From Leptospiraceae bacterium (GTDB lineage Bacteria; Spirochaetota; Leptospiria; Leptospirales; Leptospiraceae): a stretch of DNA of 64,000 nt. The DNA lies in the NCBI GenBank assembly GCA_024233865.1, contig JACKPA010000002.1:186001-250000 (forward strand), written 5' to 3'. The notes beneath the pieces were generated by a model. The model was not told where the DNA came from. It saw only the letters and a program-made list of their open reading frames with translations, and did no database searches. Positions 43,756-51,870 of the stretch are shown one piece after another; positions within the stretch are counted from its first letter, which is position 1, and each line of letters begins with the position of its first letter. The position numbers and the translations under genes are program-made.

Positions 43756-44058
43756 GACAGTACCCATAGCTTTACCCATAAGTATGGAATGATTTTAACC
43801 ACAGATACACACTGATTAACACGGATATGGGGAAGTATTGTTATTATAAAGTATATTTATGATAATTATAAATAAATGCGTATTATATGAAAATAGTTTT
43901 ATAAAAATCCGTAAGGGATAAGTGCGAGATTCACTATATAAACTATTCAATTTTTTATTAATCAAAAAAATCAAACAGGAATTAAAAAATCGGTGTCCAT
44001 CTGTGTAAATCTGTGGTGAATAACAAAAAGATATGGGTAAGGATATGGACAGTACCCA
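43756..44058. mobile_element. MITE-like inverted-repeat element with flanking direct repeat
   Basis: The element is flanked by the 11-base direct repeat GACAGTACCCA (43756-43766 and 44048-44058). Just inside, A-T-A-x-C-x-T-T-A-C-C-C-A-T-A (43766-43780) is repeated inverted near 44033-44047 with two mismatches. Deeper in, a 29-base stretch starting ACCACAGAT (from 43798) has an inverted partner ending ATCTGTGGT (to about 44019) with a few mismatches. The centre is AT-rich and codes for nothing. The size (about 280 bases), the inverted ends and the direct repeat fit a non-autonomous transposable element between convergent genes. Confidence 0.65.
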
Positions 44059-44060
44059 GT

Positions 44061-44621
44061 TCAGTTAAGCATTGGATCCTTTGTTTTTTCAGCAAAATAC
44101 TGGTAGATACCACCTTTGCTTCTTAGTGCTTCTCTCCATATACTCTCAGGGTTTTCATTAAAAATAAATTCCGGTTTTGCTTCCAATACAGCCCATGATT
44201 TTCTTTGAAATTCTGACTCTAATTGCAATGCTCCCCAGCCTGAATATCCATGGTATACATTGTAATTAGAGTCATTGCTTTTTAACAATCTCATAAGCAC
44301 ATCATAGCTTCGACTTAAAAAAACTCCCGGAAGAATTGGTATTCCAGGATCGGAAAACCTATCGTTATCGTGTAAAATTGTAATAAAGCTATGGTCTACA
44401 GGTCCACCCCAAAACATATTGATATCGGTGGACCCATCTATAGGAACTCCCATTACAACCTCTCTCAGCAAAAATCTAGATTGTTTATTGATAACCAATC
44501 CAAAAGACCCTGACGGATCATGTTCGATCATTAAAACTACAGAGCGATTAAAATCATCTGCTACAATGCTAGAATTTGATATTAAGAGTTTACTTCGATA
44601 AGATACGTTTTTTTCTGCCAT
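44061..44621 (-). CDS. AlgH/UPF0301 (YqgE) family protein
   Basis: A 186-residue protein of the YqgE/AlgH family, conserved but of unclear molecular function. Family features are L-L-I-S-N-S (near 12), H-D-P-S-G-S-F-G-L-V-I-N-K (near 34-46), F-W-G-G-P-V-D (near 70), and the Y-H-G-Y-S-G-W-G-A-L-Q-L-E-S-E motif (near 122-136). It is the last gene of a minus-strand run that includes dnaJ and an oxidoreductase, 9 bases after the latter. The MITE-like element lies directly past its stop. Confidence 0.92.
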   Translation of the reverse strand: MAEKNVSYRSKLLISNSSIVADDFNRSVVLMIEHDPSGSFGLVINKQSRFLLREVVMGVPIDGSTDINMFWGGPVDHSFITILHDNDRFSDPGIPILPGVFLSRSYDVLMRLLKSNDSNYNVYHGYSGWGALQLESEFQRKSWAVLEAKPEFIFNENPESIWREALRSKGGIYQYFAEKTKDPMLN

Positions 44622-44630
44622 AAAATTTTC

Positions 44631-45590
44631 TCAATGTTTATGTATTTCTTTTAGTATTTTATGAGCTATTTCGAGAGTTTGTATATCTTTTTCTCCTGAT
44701 ACCTGCGGCATCGATTTTCCAAGTATACAATTCACAAAATGTTCTTGCTCCAATTTCAAAGGATTATCTTTATGGACAAAAATCTTTTCTACTATAGATT
44801 CTTGTCTATATTTGATTTCGGTAGCTCCTAGCTGTATATTGGATGTTGCGTGTCTGTGCAATTCAATTTCTTGATCCGTGAAATCAAGTTTGATATAGGC
44901 ATCTCTTTGGGTAATATTTAGTGTTCTGATTTTGGATTGAGTGCACCTTGATGCTGTGATAATGGCTATGGAACCATTCTGAAACGCTAATTGCACGCTT
45001 ACAGCGTCTTCATGGTCAGAAATAACCTTTGAACCAATGGCACTTAAAAAAGTAACATCAGACTTCACTAAATTTAAAACGATATCAACATCATGGATCA
45101 TCATATCCAAAACAACACCAACATCTCGAATTCTTGCATTGTAAGGAGCCAATCTTCTTGATTCAATCAAAATAGGAGAATCAACAATTTTTCCCAATTC
45201 TAATACTGCACCATTGAACCTTTCTACGTGTCCAACTTGCAGTATTAACCCCTTATCTTTGGCAATGGAAACCAGTTCTCTTGCTTCTTCTACGGATTCG
45301 GTAATCGGCTTTTCTACCAGTACGTGTTTACCGGCTAAAAGAGCTTTTTTGGATACTTCATAGTGAAGGTAAGTGGGGGTAGCGATAATAAGAGCATCGC
45401 ACTTGCCTAATAGATCTTCTAATTTTGAAAAAGATTTGGTAGCATATTTCTCGGAAATTTGCTGCAATCTTGTATCATCCGTATCATACAAACCAACAAG
45501 CTCCACACCGCTTAACATTCGAGCCACATTCACATGGTATTGTCCCATGTGTCCTACACCAATAATTCCTATTTTTAAGATATTTTCCAT
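44631..45590 (-). CDS. Gfo/Idh/MocA family NAD(P)-dependent oxidoreductase
   Basis: A 319-residue dehydrogenase of the Gfo/Idh/MocA family, which acts mostly on sugars and nucleotide sugars. The Rossmann motif is G-I-I-G-V-G-H-M-G-Q-Y-H (near 7-18). A-L-I-I-A-T-P-T-Y-L-H (near 67) and the signature V-E-K-P-I-T-E (near 92, with the conserved Lys) follow, then M-M-I-H-D-V-D-I-V (near 163), which supplies the catalytic Asp/His area. The substrate is unknown. It follows dnaJ by 11 bases and is probably cotranscribed with the heat-shock genes. Confidence 0.9.
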   Translation of the reverse strand: MENILKIGIIGVGHMGQYHVNVARMLSGVELVGLYDTDDTRLQQISEKYATKSFSKLEDLLGKCDALIIATPTYLHYEVSKKALLAGKHVLVEKPITESVEEARELVSIAKDKGLILQVGHVERFNGAVLELGKIVDSPILIESRRLAPYNARIRDVGVVLDMMIHDVDIVLNLVKSDVTFLSAIGSKVISDHEDAVSVQLAFQNGSIAIITASRCTQSKIRTLNITQRDAYIKLDFTDQEIELHRHATSNIQLGATEIKYRQESIVEKIFVHKDNPLKLEQEHFVNCILGKSMPQVSGEKDIQTLEIAHKILKEIHKH

Positions 45591-45601
45591 ACAAAAACCT
45601 A

Positions 45602-46717
45602 TTACCCAAATATTTTAAATTTTGAAGTAGAAGAAGAAGCATCTGATTCTTTTGCAAATTCTTCCATTAATTCCCTTTGTTTTTTTGTTAGCTTTTTAGG
45701 GATTTCAATGGTGACAACTACAAGTTGATCTCCTTTTCCATAAGAGCCAAGGTAAGGAATACCGTTTCCTTTTAAACGAAAAATTTGTCCTGACTCGGTT
45801 CCTTCATTAATTTTCATTTTTACAGCCTTTCCATCAATGGTAGGAACTTCTATTTCTCCCCCTAAACAAGCCATATACAAAGGAATCTTTTTATTTATGA
45901 TTAAATCATTTCCTTCCCTTTCAAAGACAGGGTGTTTGCGTATGTGCATGACAACATAAAGGTCTCCATTTGGTCCTCCGTTTGGTCCGGATTCTCCTTC
46001 CCCGGAAACTTTTAGACGACTTCCTGATTCAACCCCTGGCGGTACTTTAATATTGATGGTACGTCTTTTTTCCACAAGACCTTCACCTCTACAAGTACGG
46101 CATGGATTTGTTATAACACTACCACGCCCTCCACACTTGCTACAGGTTGTTGCAACAGAAAAAAACCCTTGGGTTCTTCTAATTTGACCTGAACCACCGC
46201 AGTCCGGACATGTTGATGGAGAAGATCCTTTGGAAGCTCCTGTTCCTCTACAATCCGGACAGGTTTCTAACCTAGGAATGTCAATTTTATATTCCTTACC
46301 CAAAGCGGCATCTTCCAGATTGATTTCCAAGTTATAGCGGAGGTCACTACCTCTCCTAGGTCCTGACCTTCTTTGAGACCTTCCTCCACCTCCTCCTCCG
46401 CCAAAGAAATCACTAAAAATATCACCGAAATCTCCAAAAATATCGGAGAAATCGGTATAAGCGCCACTTCCAAATCCTTGTCCGCCCATTCCGCTTACGC
46501 CAGCTTTTCCAAACTGATCGTAGGCTTGTCGTTTTTTGGGTTCTCGAAGCACTTCGTAGGCTTCTGTTGCTTCCTTAAATTTTTCCTCGGCGGCTTTATC
46601 ACCCTTATTTTTATCAGGGTGATATTGAATCGCCAATTTACGATAGGCTTTTTTTATCTCATCTTCGCTTGCGCTTTTGGATACGCCTAATATTTCGTAA
46701 TAACTTCGTTCGCTCAT
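45602..46717 (-). CDS. dnaJ: Chaperone DnaJ
   Basis: A 371-residue class I J protein, the co-chaperone that stimulates DnaK ATPase. The J domain (1-70) has the H-P-D-K motif; a G/F-rich region (about 75-120) follows. The zinc domain has four C-x2-C-x-G-x-G type repeats (C-P-D-C-R-G-T-G, C-P-D-C-G-G-S-G, C-S-K-C-G-G-R-G, C-R-T-C-R-G-E-G), and the two substrate-binding beta domains end the protein. The spacing to dnaK is two bases, so they are translated together. Confidence 0.97.
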   Translation of the reverse strand: MSERSYYEILGVSKSASEDEIKKAYRKLAIQYHPDKNKGDKAAEEKFKEATEAYEVLREPKKRQAYDQFGKAGVSGMGGQGFGSGAYTDFSDIFGDFGDIFSDFFGGGGGGGRSQRRSGPRRGSDLRYNLEINLEDAALGKEYKIDIPRLETCPDCRGTGASKGSSPSTCPDCGGSGQIRRTQGFFSVATTCSKCGGRGSVITNPCRTCRGEGLVEKRRTINIKVPPGVESGSRLKVSGEGESGPNGGPNGDLYVVMHIRKHPVFEREGNDLIINKKIPLYMACLGGEIEVPTIDGKAVKMKINEGTESGQIFRLKGNGIPYLGSYGKGDQLVVVTIEIPKKLTKKQRELMEEFAKESDASSSTSKFKIFG

Positions 46718-46719
46718 AA

Positions 46720-48651
46720 TTATTTTTTCTCATCATCTACTACAGTGTAATCTGCATCTACTACTTTTTCATCTGATGAAGAACTTCCCGCATTTCCCCC
46801 AGGATTTGCATTCGCACCTTGACCACCAGGGGCACCTTCAGGACTGCCCTGAGAATAAATTTGAGTACCTATTTGAGTTGCTATTTTTTGAACGGAATCT
46901 CTTGCCGCTTTAATTCTTTCGAGATTGTCGCTTCCTAGTGCCTCTCTTGCTCTTTTGATTTCATCTTCAGCCAATTGCTTATCACTGGCACTCACTTTGT
47001 CTCCGGCTTCTGATAGAGTTTTTTCTAAGGCATAGGTAAGATTTTCTGTCTCATTTTTTACTTCAGCAAGTTCTCTTATCTTTTTGTCTTCTTCCGCATG
47101 AGATTCGGCTTCTTTCACCATTCTCTTGATTTCGTCTTCGCTCAGTCCGGAAGAAGATTCAATACGGATTTTTTGCTCTTTCCCTGTTCCCATGTCTTTA
47201 GCGGATACATGGACAATACCATTGGCATCTATGTCAAATGTAACCTCAACTTGAGGGACTCCCCTTGGAGCTGGCGGAATTCCTACCAAATCAAAACGAC
47301 CTAGTGTTCTATTGTCTTTTGCCATTTCCCTTTCACCCTGCAGAACATGAATGCTTACAGCGGTTTGGTTGTCAGCAGCAGTTGAGAACACCTGAGACTT
47401 TCGTGTAGGAATTGTGGTATTCCTTTCGATGAGTCTTGTAAAAACACCACCTAATGTCTCAATTCCAAGAGAGAGTGGAGTAACATCCAATAACAATACA
47501 TCCGTTACATCACCAGCCAAAACTCCCGCTTGTATGGCTGCACCCATTGCCACTACTTCGTCTGGATTTACCGATTTATTTGGTTCTCTTTGGAAAATGC
47601 TTTTTACCAGCTCTTGAACTGCTGGAATTCTTGTTGACCCACCCACAAGAATCACTTCATCCACTTCATTTGCAGAAAGACCTGCATCTTTTAGAGCGTT
47701 TACACAAGGAATTCTTGTTTTTTCAACAAGGTGCTTTGTGAGTTGATCAAATTTTGCTCTTGTAAGAGTCATATCCAAGTGTTTTGGACCACTTGCATCT
47801 GCTGTGATAAAGGGAAGGTTTACTTGAGTAGTAGTTGTTCCGGATAATTCGATTTTTGCTTTTTCAGCAGCTTCTTTTAAACGTTGTACTGTGTTTTTAT
47901 CGTTGCTTATGTCGATTCCGGTTTGATTTCTGAATTCGGTGATCAACCACTCCATAATTACTTGGTCAAAATCATCTCCACCAAGGTGAGTATCACCATT
48001 TGTGGACTTGACTTCAAAAACACCGTCTCCTAATTCTAAGATACTAACATCAAATGTTCCACCACCAAGGTCATATACGGCTATTTTTAGGTTGCTTTTC
48101 TTTTTATCAAAGCCATAAGCAAGAGCAGCAGCCGTAGGCTCATTGATAATACGTTCAACTTCTAGTCCTGCAATTCTTCCGGCATCTTTAGTCGCCTGTC
48201 TCTGCTCATCATTAAAATAAGCCGGAACGGTAATTACAGCTTTTTTTACTTCTTGCCCTAGATAGTCTTCTGCAGTTTTTTTCATTTTCATCAAAACTCT
48301 CGCAGAAATTTCTTGTGGTGTGAACTCACCCTTGCTTGTTTCAAACTTTACGCCATCGTTTCCGGCTCTTGTCACCTTATAAGGCACCATTCTGGTTTCT
48401 TCCGTAATTTCGTTAAACCTTCTACCAATAAAACGTTTGGCAGAACGAACCGTGTTTACTGCGTTCGTAATTGCTTGGTTTTTTGCAAATTGCCCAACTA
48501 ATTCTTCGCCTTTTTGCGTAAAGGCAACTATGGATGGAGTTGTTCTGTTTCCTTCGGAATTTTGGATGACTACGGAGTCACCTCCTTCCATAACTGCAAC
48601 ACAAGAATTTGTTGTTCCTAAATCGATTCCTATAATTTTTTCTTTTGCCAT
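46720..48651 (-). CDS. dnaK: Chaperone DnaK (Hsp70)
   Basis: A 643-residue Hsp70. The start K-I-I-G-I-D-L-G-T-T-N-S-C-V-A-V is the phosphate-1 motif; V-Y-D-L-G-G-G-T-F-D-V-S-I-L (near 195) and V-I-L-V-G-G-S-T-R-I-P (near 332) are the other signatures. The linker D-V-L-L-L-D-V-T-P-L-S-L-G-I-E (near 384) joins the substrate domain. The C-terminus is glycine-rich and ends D-A-D-Y-T-V-V-D-D. GGGGGAT stands shortly before the ATG. It is regulated with the operon by HrcA/CIRCE. Confidence 0.98.
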   Translation of the reverse strand: MAKEKIIGIDLGTTNSCVAVMEGGDSVVIQNSEGNRTTPSIVAFTQKGEELVGQFAKNQAITNAVNTVRSAKRFIGRRFNEITEETRMVPYKVTRAGNDGVKFETSKGEFTPQEISARVLMKMKKTAEDYLGQEVKKAVITVPAYFNDEQRQATKDAGRIAGLEVERIINEPTAAALAYGFDKKKSNLKIAVYDLGGGTFDVSILELGDGVFEVKSTNGDTHLGGDDFDQVIMEWLITEFRNQTGIDISNDKNTVQRLKEAAEKAKIELSGTTTTQVNLPFITADASGPKHLDMTLTRAKFDQLTKHLVEKTRIPCVNALKDAGLSANEVDEVILVGGSTRIPAVQELVKSIFQREPNKSVNPDEVVAMGAAIQAGVLAGDVTDVLLLDVTPLSLGIETLGGVFTRLIERNTTIPTRKSQVFSTAADNQTAVSIHVLQGEREMAKDNRTLGRFDLVGIPPAPRGVPQVEVTFDIDANGIVHVSAKDMGTGKEQKIRIESSSGLSEDEIKRMVKEAESHAEEDKKIRELAEVKNETENLTYALEKTLSEAGDKVSASDKQLAEDEIKRAREALGSDNLERIKAARDSVQKIATQIGTQIYSQGSPEGAPGGQGANANPGGNAGSSSSDEKVVDADYTVVDDEKK

Positions 48652-48668
48652 AATATCCCCCTTAAAGT

Positions 48669-49274
48669 TTATGATTTTGGTTTTCCGACTTTTACTCTAG
48701 CTGGTCTTAATACTTGCATTTCCTCATTTTCTTGGAAAATATAGCCAGCTTGGTATACTTCGATTACCTTTTCTTCTGAATATTCATCAGATTCTTCTGA
48801 CATAATTGCTTCCATTGATTTATGATCAAATGCTTCTCCTGTAGGAGAATACTTTTTGATATTTTCTCTTTCCAAAACAGAATAGAATTCTTTCCGTATC
48901 ATTTCGATACCATCCATAAATGGTTTTAATCCCTCTGTCACCTCAACTCCTATTCCAACTCTATCCAAGTTATCTAAGCTGTTCATTAGCTTTGTCACAA
49001 AATCCGTAACGACATTCCTTTTAATTGCTATAAACTCGGATGCAGTTCTTTTTTTGTAATTCTGAAAATCAGCTCTTTCTCTTAACCAAGAGTCTTTTAA
49101 AGACTGAACTTCTTCTTTGGACTTTTGGAGTTCATTTTCTAATTGTTGAATCTTTGCATCTTTTTCATCAATTGTATTCTCGTTTCCACTTCCCTCCTCA
49201 CTATTTGGTTGATTTGGCTCACCTTCAGTTTGAGGCTCAACCTTTTCTTGTTCTATGTGTTCTTGCTCAGACAT
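48669..49274 (-). CDS. grpE: Nucleotide exchange factor GrpE
   Basis: A 201-residue GrpE that releases ADP from DnaK. The first 50 residues are acidic and low in complexity; a long coiled coil follows (about 40-95, with R-A-D-F-Q-N-Y-K-K-R near 92). The C-terminal beta domain has F-D-H-K-S-M-E-A-I (near 152) and V-I-E-V-Y-Q-A-G-Y-I-F, ending V-L-R-P-A-R-V-K-V. A strong AAGGAGG precedes the ATG. It sits between hrcA and dnaK, as expected for this operon. Confidence 0.95.
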   Translation of the reverse strand: MSEQEHIEQEKVEPQTEGEPNQPNSEEGSGNENTIDEKDAKIQQLENELQKSKEEVQSLKDSWLRERADFQNYKKRTASEFIAIKRNVVTDFVTKLMNSLDNLDRVGIGVEVTEGLKPFMDGIEMIRKEFYSVLERENIKKYSPTGEAFDHKSMEAIMSEESDEYSEEKVIEVYQAGYIFQENEEMQVLRPARVKVGKPKS

Positions 49275-49328
49275 CTATCCTCCTTTTTATCAATCATGTA
49301 AATCACGAAAATTAAATAAATCCTAATC

Positions 49329-50360
49329 TTAGCGGCTCATTTTGGTAATCATTTCAGAAACTAATTTGGATGTAAAATCTACTACAGACAGAGCCTTGGG
49401 ATAATTCAACCTCTGTGGTCCTATAACTCCCATTGAGCCTATACTTTTGTCACCGTTTTTATAATTGGATACAATAATGGATACCCCACTTAAACAGTCT
49501 CCTTTGAGTTCTCCAATAAAGGTGGAAACTCCATCGTATTGTATGTATTGAGAAAATATCTCTCTTAGAAGTTCTTTATTGTCCAAAAGGGTTAAAATGG
49601 GTTCTAATTTATCCATATCTGAATGTTTATAATAGTTGTATAAATTTTGCAATCCGTCAATGTATATATCTTCATCCGTAGGGTCATTGGATATGGTTGC
49701 AATTAAGGTGTCAGCCACTCTTAAAAAATCCTCCGGTCCTTCTCTATCCTCTTTTAAGGTTAACATAATATCTTTTTTTACTTCTTCCAACTCAAACCCA
49801 ACCAAATGATGATTTAAAAACTTTGATATTTGGTATAAAGATTCCTGAGGAACATGATCATCCAAGAATAGTCTTCTATTGAGGATTACACCGGATCTGG
49901 TGATTACAATTAACAAAATCTCATCCCCTCCTATGTGAATCAACTCTATTCGTTTGACCAATTCGAGTTCTTTTAGAGGGGGTAAAACTACCGAAGCTGT
50001 TCTTGACAAATTAGACAAAATTTTACAAGTAACATTTAATATTTTGTCAAGCTTACAATCATTTTTCAAAAATTCTTCTTGGATTTTTTGTTTGTCATTG
50101 AGTGATAATTCATAAAGAGTAATTAGTCTATCTACATAAAATTTATATCCCTTTTCCGTAGGAATACGTCCGGCAGAATGATGAGGACTTGCGATATATC
50201 CGTTTTCCTCTAAGTCTCTAAAAACGTTCCTAATTGTTGCTGGAGATAAACCAATATCGTATTTTTCGCACAAAAATTTTGAACCAACCGGTTTCTTATC
50301 AGAAAGAAACTCTTCTATTAATGTTTTTAAGATTAACTCATGCCTAGGTGTAAGTTCCAT
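49329..50360 (-). CDS. hrcA: Heat-inducible transcription repressor HrcA
   Basis: A 343-residue repressor that binds CIRCE and is kept active by GroEL. The N-terminal winged helix shows L-T-P-R-H-E-L-I-L-K-T-L-I and G-L-S-P-A-T-I-R-N-V-F-R-D-L-E-E-N-G-Y-I, followed by H-H-S-A-G-R-I-P-T-E-K-G-Y. The rest is the GAF-like and inserted dimer domain, ending R-L-N-Y-P-K-A-L. The frame is open to 50384, but that start lies inside CIRCE. The ATG at 50360 has AGAGGA at a good spacing and gives the family's usual N-terminus, so it is chosen. It is the first gene of the operon. Confidence 0.95.
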   Translation of the reverse strand: MELTPRHELILKTLIEEFLSDKKPVGSKFLCEKYDIGLSPATIRNVFRDLEENGYIASPHHSAGRIPTEKGYKFYVDRLITLYELSLNDKQKIQEEFLKNDCKLDKILNVTCKILSNLSRTASVVLPPLKELELVKRIELIHIGGDEILLIVITRSGVILNRRLFLDDHVPQESLYQISKFLNHHLVGFELEEVKKDIMLTLKEDREGPEDFLRVADTLIATISNDPTDEDIYIDGLQNLYNYYKHSDMDKLEPILTLLDNKELLREIFSQYIQYDGVSTFIGELKGDCLSGVSIIVSNYKNGDKSIGSMGVIGPQRLNYPKALSVVDFTSKLVSEMITKMSR

Positions 50361-50373
50361 TTTCGTATCCTCT

Positions 50374-50400
50374 TTAGCACTCATATAATTAGAGTGCTAA
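50374..50400 (-). promoter_or_regulatory. CIRCE operator
   Basis: A perfect CIRCE element, TTAGCACTC-N9-GAGTGCTAA, lies between the promoter and the hrcA start. HrcA binding here would repress hrcA-grpE-dnaK-dnaJ and any genes cotranscribed with them (the Gfo/Idh/MocA oxidoreductase and algH). Confidence 0.97.
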
Positions 50401-50411
50401 TTTATTAAGAA

Positions 50412-50439
50412 AGTTTATCTATGTTGTATTTTTTGTCAA
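50412..50439 (-). promoter_or_regulatory. Predicted housekeeping-type promoter of the hrcA operon
   Basis: Read on the minus strand, TTGACA (50439-50434) is a perfect -35 box and TAAACT (50417-50412) a fair -10 box, 16 bases apart. Transcription would start close to the CIRCE element, as expected for HrcA control. The assignment is by consensus only. Confidence 0.6.
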
Positions 50440-50511
50440 CCCTAATTTTTTTTTAAGATAAAAAAAGTCGATTTAGGTGTAGTTTTATTTCGTAGGAAAA
50501 TTTATATTTTT

Positions 50512-50546
50512 GCCATTGCGAGGAAGCACAGCGACTGAAGCAATCC
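50512..50546. repeat. CATTGCGAGG...GAAGCAATCC repeat
   Basis: A GC-richer 35-base stretch just after the stop of the Uma2 gene. It reads ATTGCGAGGA at the left and GAAGCAATCC at the right (TTGC and GCAA are its inverted ends), around GCACAGCGACT. This type of short element is common between genes in several bacterial phyla. It differs from the GAGCGTAGTCGAA family. Only one clear copy is in this window. Confidence 0.5.
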
Positions 50547-50547
50547 T

Positions 50548-51357
50548 TTATAGTATAATTTTATCAGGATCATAACCTAACTCTCGCAATTTCTCAGCTA
50601 GCTTTTCTTTTTCGGCTCTTTCTTTTTCTTTCTCTAAACACTCTTTCTCCGCTCTTTGTTTTTCTCGCTCCGCCCTTTGTTTTTCTCGTTCTGCCCTTTG
50701 TTTTTCTCGTTCTGCTCTTTGTTTTTCTCGCTCTTCTTTTGTTGGGAGCAAATGTCCGTCTAAAGTTTCAAAACGGAGCCAAGTTGTCTCCCTGCCCATA
50801 AACACTCCATTCCACTTTACCAATGCCAAACCCAATTTCTTGCTTATATAACGACCCAGTCTATCCAAACGCTTTTCTGAGTAGCTACCTCGCTTCAGCT
50901 CGTGACCTACCCAATCAGCCGGATCAAACGGATCATACCAAAAATACTCACTTACGCATAACTGCTTTTCATAAATCCGTTTCTTTGTCGTTTTGTCCTC
51001 TTTCTTTGTTGTCTCCGATAACAATTCTATCACCACGTCAGGACTCAAACCCTCTTCCCACACTACCCAGCTTTTTCTCTCGTGAGAATCTGCATTTACC
51101 ACAATAAAGAAATCAGGTCCCCTTACTTGTTCCGTTTTGATTTGGTTCGGTGAGAAGTATATAAACATATTTCCACCAACATAGCCTTTACCGGATTCTT
51201 GTAACCATGGTTGAATGGTTTCTAAAAGAAGAATAATTTGAAAAAGGTGCCTTTCGGATTCCAAAGGTGTATCGTCGTCATAAGGTAATTCGTCTCCCCT
51301 GGGTAGAGTTGGAAATTCAGTCTCTGTTAGTGGTTTTGTCAAAGTGCTAATTGCCAT
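50548..51357 (-). CDS. Uma2 family (DUF820) putative endonuclease, copy B
   Basis: A 269-residue paralogue of the protein at 533-1282; the first 220 residues are nearly collinear with it. It has R-G-P-D-F-F-I-V, S-P-D-V-V-I-E-L-L-S and K-R-I-Y-E-K-Q-L-C-V-S-E-Y-F-W-Y-D-P. The C-terminal helix is longer, with four exact R-A-E-R-E-K-Q style heptads encoded by a 21-base tandem repeat (50651-50734), and ends K-L-R-E-L-G-Y-D-P. The frame opens further upstream (51396), but the ATG at 51357 (M-A-I-S-T-L-T-K-P) matches the paralogue. It is a single gene, upstream of the heat-shock promoter in the same direction. Confidence 0.8.
   Translation of the reverse strand: MAISTLTKPLTETEFPTLPRGDELPYDDDTPLESERHLFQIILLLETIQPWLQESGKGYVGGNMFIYFSPNQIKTEQVRGPDFFIVVNADSHERKSWVVWEEGLSPDVVIELLSETTKKEDKTTKKRIYEKQLCVSEYFWYDPFDPADWVGHELKRGSYSEKRLDRLGRYISKKLGLALVKWNGVFMGRETTWLRFETLDGHLLPTKEEREKQRAEREKQRAEREKQRAEREKQRAEKECLEKEKERAEKEKLAEKLRELGYDPDKIIL
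50651..50734 (-). repeat. 21-base tandem repeat inside Uma2 copy B
   Basis: Four near-identical 21-base units (50651-50671, 50672-50692, 50693-50713, 50714-50734) encode the charged heptad repeat at the C-terminus. They differ at one to three positions each. The paralogue at 533-1282 has only two such units, so copy number varies between the two genes. Confidence 0.9.
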
Positions 51358-51446
51358 AAGGATGGAAATATAACAAACTCTGAATACAACAAGCAAAAAA
51401 CAAAAATATTTATTGAATATTTTTTTGACTAATTTTTAAATGAATA

Positions 51447-51851
51447 TTACACGGGAAAACTATTCTTATCCATAAAAGTTTCTAAACCTTTTTTTACAAA
51501 CTGGTTGTAGGTCCAATTTGTATCTGATAACAAGTTAAGATGTTCCGGTTTGAGAAAGTAGACATAACAAGAAACAACTCTATCATCCATAGTTAAAACT
51601 TCTGCGTTACACCTTTGATAGTATTCTCCCTCAAAAAGGTCTAATTTTTTTTCGTCCTTATGAGTAAGCTCATAATACAAAAGCCCTTCGATAATAGAAT
51701 TTTTGTCCGTAATTATACCTGGATATTCTTCACCTTTTAAATATTTCCTTGAAAACCCTTTTAAAAATGCCTTTTCGTATTTGTATCGGTTTCTAACTAC
51801 ATTTTCCCAAACTTTTGGGTTCATTAAAGTTCCATAGGCAAAAAAATTCAT
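51447..51851 (-). CDS. Gamma-glutamylcyclotransferase-like (AIG2) family protein
   Basis: A 134-residue protein with the AIG2/GGCT fold. The opening M-N-F-F-A-Y-G-T-L-M-N-P-K-V-W is the family signature (Y-G-x-L). L-K-G-F-S-R-K-Y near 31, Y-P-G-I-I near 43, I-E-G-L-L-Y-Y-E-L near 53 and L-D-L-F-E-G-E-Y-Y near 70 complete it; the glutamate at F-E-G-E is the usual catalytic position. Substrates in this family vary (gamma-glutamyl-amines or others). It follows the LTA-synthase-like gene by 19 bases and is likely in the same transcript. Confidence 0.85.
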   Translation of the reverse strand: MNFFAYGTLMNPKVWENVVRNRYKYEKAFLKGFSRKYLKGEEYPGIITDKNSIIEGLLYYELTHKDEKKLDLFEGEYYQRCNAEVLTMDDRVVSCYVYFLKPEHLNLLSDTNWTYNQFVKKGLETFMDKNSFPV

Positions 51852-51870
51852 TATTAGTGTCCTTTAAATA

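Noticed and set aside
50361..50384. Earlier ATG for hrcA
   Set aside because: This start lies within the CIRCE operator. The ATG at 50360 has a better ribosome binding site and fits the family.
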